A stretch of 64,000 nt of DNA from Chroicocephalus ridibundus. Lineage: Eukaryota; Chordata; Aves; Charadriiformes; Laridae. Each line of letters opens with the position of its first letter. The first letter of the stretch is position 1. The notes below the pieces were generated by a model. That model was not told the origin of the DNA. It saw nothing but the letters and a program-made list of their open reading frames with translations, and made no database searches. A program made the translations under genes and the position numbers. The stretch is taken from NCBI RefSeq assembly GCF_963924245.1, contig NC_086287.1, positions 45,198,906 through 45,262,905 of the forward strand, read 5' to 3'. Below are positions 60,001 to 64,000 of the stretch, piece after piece.

Positions 60001-63000
60001 GTGGATTACAGTGGATCCCATTATGCAGAGGAATTACCCAGGCTACCTCTGCCCAGCATTCAAAACTTCAGTGTGTGGCAGTCTACAAAAGACCTCAGTC
60101 TTAGGTTTCAGTAAGTAACACAAAATAATCACCACAGGAACAGTCCTGCCCCGTGACTTTGCAATTCAGGTCACCTGTGACATTCTTCATGAGGACTCTA
60201 TCCAGTTCCCACTGTGTCCCACAGTCTTTTATTTTAGGTGGAAGTCTTTAATTTAAGGTGGAAGGTTTTGTTAAAGACCGTACATCCCATGCTGTTAGAA
60301 TAATTCATTCCCGCTCCCAGACTTTGCTTGCTAAGCTAAATCGCTGAACTCTTCACAACAGATCCTTCTACTAGGAGCAGACCTAAAAAGTAATTCTACA
60401 AAATTTTAAAATTGTTCTCCACTTAATTTTAATTTCAGATTTTGCCATTGTACTTTTCTATCTTCAGCTTCCCGTCTTTGAACATTTGAGAAAATATTGT
60501 GGAAGTTTGCAATGGAAATAAAACTTAACTAATAATCAACTAATCCTGATTCAAAATTGAAAATGACTGCTTTGTATTTGAAATTCACCTAGTCTTTCAG
60601 ATGAAGACAGCATTTATTCAAATCTTCAAGTTTACCTTAATAGTGGAAAAACAACGTGCCTCCATAGTCGGTTATGGTACTTCCAAGGGGAAGTACTTTA
60701 TTACACAAAGAATAGCTACTCAGTTATTCATGAGTAGTAAGTCTTCAAGAGAAAAGTATGAAACAAAACCATGACTTTTTCCTTTTTAGTTTATATGTTG
60801 TATGTGATCTGCTTTTCTAGTCACATAGATCTGGGGTTTTTCCCCAAATCGAGGAAGTCTACAATATTAAAACCAATTCTTGAGCATGCGTTTGTGCCAC
60901 CTGCAGCCAGAAAAACCATTGCATTAGGGCCACTCTTGGGAGAAGATACAATTTTTTATAATAACCTTCTAAAGCATATTTGGGATTTTATTCTAATTGT
61001 CATATCATCACTCATTGAAAAAAAAAAAAAGAGTCAGAGTCAGTTGTTGCTTGAATAAGATGACAAATACCTGGGATAGGTAAGCAGCAGAGAGTGTCCT
61101 AGAACTGCCACCTCAGAAAGCATCCACATGTCATCTGCGGGGTGACTGGCATTCAGACTGCTTCCTCACATCAGCTTGTACTCCTCCACCACCGCTTCCA
61201 GTAAAAGGCCTAAAAACTGATAGCCACACATCTGGTTTTAGGGGCTGATGCTTTTACACAGCAATCTCACCTCGAAAAATAACGGAAGCGAGTTACCTGC
61301 TGTCAGACGTGCCACCAGCAAGAATTACAGAGAAGGGATGAAGCAGCCACCATTCACACAGTTGCCCTCAAGGCAAATAATCCTGTGCCCCATGTGGGGT
61401 ATCTGGCCACTGCGCCTTTGTCTATAGTCACAGAAGAGAGCAAACAAATGATTGAAGAATGGTCCTTTCATTAAGCACAAAGTCACAGTCATCACGGGTT
61501 TCAGATAAAATTTTATCGGTTAGATTTAGTGGCACATTTCACAGCTCTTGAGTGAAGATCTTTTGAATTTCTTTCCTGAAGCAGGTGCAGTGAAACAAGG
61601 CATAGTGATCTTGTTCATGCTGTTTACAAAGGCAGATCACTCCCAGCTCCTAATCAGTACTGTCCCCTCCTCCAACCCACTGAGTCACAAATCCAGACTG
61701 CCCAGAGACTTGATGTATTGTGGTCATTGTACGTATATAAACCCATGCCAGAATATAACCTGTATTCTTTGCTTCCATGTATGTCGTTTAGCATTAAGCT
61801 GTATTTACGAATCTCGTCTAAAACGGCCTTTAACAACTTGACAAAGTTACTCATCTGCAGTATAATTTATTACCCTATCCACCCTTGTACATTCTGCAGA
61901 ACAAGCTGACAGAGCTTTACTAACAAACCAAAAACCTGCCCCAGGAAGACTGAGGAAATGTAATATTTTTACTTGACAATTAACATAAGATTTAGGACAC
62001 AAACCTGAGACTTCCATCAAGTTTTTTCTTCCCCAATGGCTTTCTTCCCTTTCTCCTTTCTTGTAGTCATGGGTTTTTTGCACTGACCTACTGTAATTTC
62101 TCCAGAACAGTACTCAAAAACATAGCTCTCATATAGCAAAATTTTATACATTCACTAAAACCAAACTTGTGCAGGATCCATGATAATTTATGCACATGCA
62201 ATTAAGTCAGGGATATTTCTTGCAAGCATTTGTATGAGTAACCACCAATTTCCCAATTAACTTATTTCAAAAACCTTTAACATTCCTCAAAAATAATTTC
62301 AGAAAATTACTTACTACATAATGGTTTTCTACAACATGGGTGAAAACAACATGGTTGACTCAAAAGAGGTGCCACATTTGGCATAGGTGGAAGGCTAGCT
62401 ATCGGAAAACAGCATAGATTATATCTTGAAGTTTGCATAGTATTCATCCTAAAGGACCAGAGGTTCTCAGTATTTTCCAGACTGTGACCGCTCCTTCCCA
62501 CCCCCTTTAGGGCTCAGTGTTTCTTCTGTTGTCACGGGATTACAAATGCGTGGAAAGACAGAAGCTCAGAATTTTAGCAGAGCAGAGAGTCTGCATCTAG
62601 CTTTCAGGAATTAGAAAGACATCAGCCACTGTCAGGGTCAAAAAACCATAAGGAAAGTCAATCAACTTCCTTTTTTTAAGCTTAATATGGAGAAAAGAAA
62701 AAAAAAAAACAACAACACACAAAGAGCACCCCCAAAGCTATTACTCTTTAAGGAAGGAAATTATATTGCCTCACTTCATACTGCGTAAGAGTATTATGTC
62801 TCTGAAAGCATTCAGCTCACTCACTTTTTGACACAAAGTGCTAGCACTTCTAAAAAGAAAACAGTCCTTTTCCATTTCAAATAATTCTTCTCATGTTTCA
62901 ATGCTGAAGACCAAGTGCAATGTTAATGATAAAGAACACATTCTCCCCTACGTATGTTCTACCCAACCTAATCACAGATTAATTATTTGCTCTACAAAAA

Positions 63001-63191
63001 ATACATTTTATCACCCACAGACTACTGGAATGCAGGATGCTGAGAATTTGGAAAGAGCCAGTTGTGAAATTCCAGATCCTTCCCAAGGAGGAGAGAGTCC
63101 CTGTCTCCCCAGCAGTGGGCTACGGTAGCAGAACTGCTCTTGACGTTTTTCCATTCAATTAAAAGATATAAATTAAGAAACCTATACTTGG
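54092..63191. other. Intergenic sequence, no gene recognised
   Basis: Nine kilobases of mostly AT-rich unique sequence with slightly GC-richer islands at about 55560-56510 and 58980-59350. Open frames of up to 128 codons at 55604-56512 and elsewhere have no recognised motifs or convincing splice context. A and T runs lie near 55021, 58578, 61019 and 62699. Confidence 0.45.
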
Positions 63192-63196
63192 ACTGT
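63192..63196 (+). repeat. Left target-site duplication of the ERVL-type solo LTR
   Basis: ACTGT lies immediately left of the LTR and recurs at 63839-63843 immediately right of it. Confidence 0.85.
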
Positions 63197-63838
63197 TGTT
63201 ACAGTTTGAGAAAACCCATAACAATTTATTGTTGTTTAGACAGTTATTCTATCACCCGCTGACCCCTCCCCAGCTGGGAAGAGGAATCAGGGAAAACAAG
63301 GAAACGCGAGGGTTGAAATATAAATAAATTTAATAGGATAAGGGCAAATAATTAACAATAATAATAACCAATATTGATCCCGATACCAATATAAGATATA
63401 CAAGAATTATACTCAGCAAATTCTATCAGCAGGAAGCTGTGCACTCCCAGCAGTGGACAACGAATGTTGGATACTGTGAGCACAACAGCTTCAGGAGGAA
63501 GGGAAGGCCTCAGGGGTCCGGCGCTGGGACAAGAAGTTCTCTGGATTGCCGCCATCAAGGGAGAAAGAGACTACACAGCAAACTTTCTAATTTATACTGA
63601 ATGTGTCGTTCATGGTATGAAATAATCCTGTTGGCCAGCCTGGGTCAAGTGCCCAGGCCTCGCTTCTCCTCATCGCCACACCTGACAAGGCTCAAAAACA
63701 CCAAGACCTTGAATCCCACATAGTCTAGGTGGCTATAAAGTAAATATTTTCACAAATTCAGACACTAGTGTCTTCCAAAAGCGCGCTTTTCCCCAGCATT
63801 AGAAGAGAAGTTAGTCCTGTGATGCTCAGCCCAGGACA
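63197..63838 (-). mobile_element. Avian ERVL-type solo LTR
   Basis: On the minus strand the element starts TGTCCTGGGCTGAGCATC, with AACTTCTCTTC a short way further on. These two blocks resemble the usual start of avian ERVL LTRs (TGTCCTGGTTTCAGCTGG then TTAATTTTCTTC). A TATAAA lies at 63596-63591, an AT-rich stretch and ATTAAA at 63334-63329, then TCAACCCTCGCG, and it ends AAACTGTAACA. These are U3, R and U5 in the expected order. The length is 642 bp and both sides carry ACTGT. No internal retroviral sequence adjoins, so it is a recombined solo LTR. Family naming is from memory of avian LTR consensus features. Confidence 0.88.
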
Positions 63839-64000
63839 ACTGTTTACTTAGAGAAGCCAGACCATAACTAAATCAATAGCCTATAATCCTCATTTGCAAA
63901 TAGCTAAGCGCCGTGTTTGGCAACCTCGGTAACTCCTATTAGTTGTCTTAAAAACAGCTTGACTATTGCGCAGATAATTTACAGCAAAGTAAACTTGGGT
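63839..64000. other. Right-hand flank, including the second ACTGT duplication (63839-63843)
   Basis: ACTGT at 63839-63843 is the right target-site duplication of the solo LTR. The remaining 157 bases show no recognised feature. Confidence 0.6.

Noticed and set aside
1..64000. tRNA, rRNA, CRISPR, operon or phage-type systems
   Set aside because: No tRNA B-box-like arms, rRNA segments, spaced direct repeats or clustered same-strand ORFs were seen. The window is a vertebrate intergenic landscape.

Overview
This is a vertebrate, almost certainly avian, nuclear window. The evidence is the density of CR1 (chicken-repeat-1) LINE copies with the characteristic 3' tail (ATTCTATGATTCT-type repeats), an avian ERVL-type solo LTR, a gamma-like endogenous retrovirus, and an ITPRIPL1-like gene of the type I recall being multiplied in birds. 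The species cannot be named from the sequence alone. There are no operons, CRISPR arrays, tRNAs or rRNAs.

Two host genes are supported, both on the minus strand. At the left edge (1-458) is the 5' part of an ITPRIPL1-like single-pass membrane protein. Its coding exon begins at a strong 3' splice site two bases before the ATG context and runs off the window. At 7627-9034 is a two-exon sulfotransferase of the CHST8/9/10-14 (Sulfotransfer_2) family. A 94-base coding exon supplies the membrane anchor and an 851-base exon carries both PAPS-binding motifs, giving 314 residues. Its 3' UTR probably ends near 7250. A splice-flanked segment at 12531-12641 may be an upstream noncoding exon.

The rest is mobile DNA and unique intergenic sequence. 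Young to mid-age CR1 copies lie at 1421-2224(-), 9545-11332(+), 16318-17530(+), 19183-21750(-), 28341-29090(-), 49122-49312(-) and 53430-54091(+). The 19183-21750 copy is the longest and still carries part of the endonuclease. Much older CR1-like fossils lie at 13520-13645(-), 24940-26960(+), 35495-35830(-), 37625-38010(+) and 39455-39560(-). A 4-kb degenerate provirus occupies 39665-43667, flanked by a 5-bp duplication (GTATT). It has lost most of gag, integrase and nearly all of its 3' LTR. A 642-bp ERVL-type solo LTR lies at 63197-63838(-), flanked by ACTGT.

Other structure includes a perfect (GGGTGT)10 G-quadruplex-type array inside a duplicated GC-rich unit near 48.5 kb, and a 22-bp near-perfect hairpin at 14972-15027. 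That hairpin sits at the edge of a roughly 290-bp segment that recurs at 34.5 kb. No previously undescribed multi-gene system is visible.
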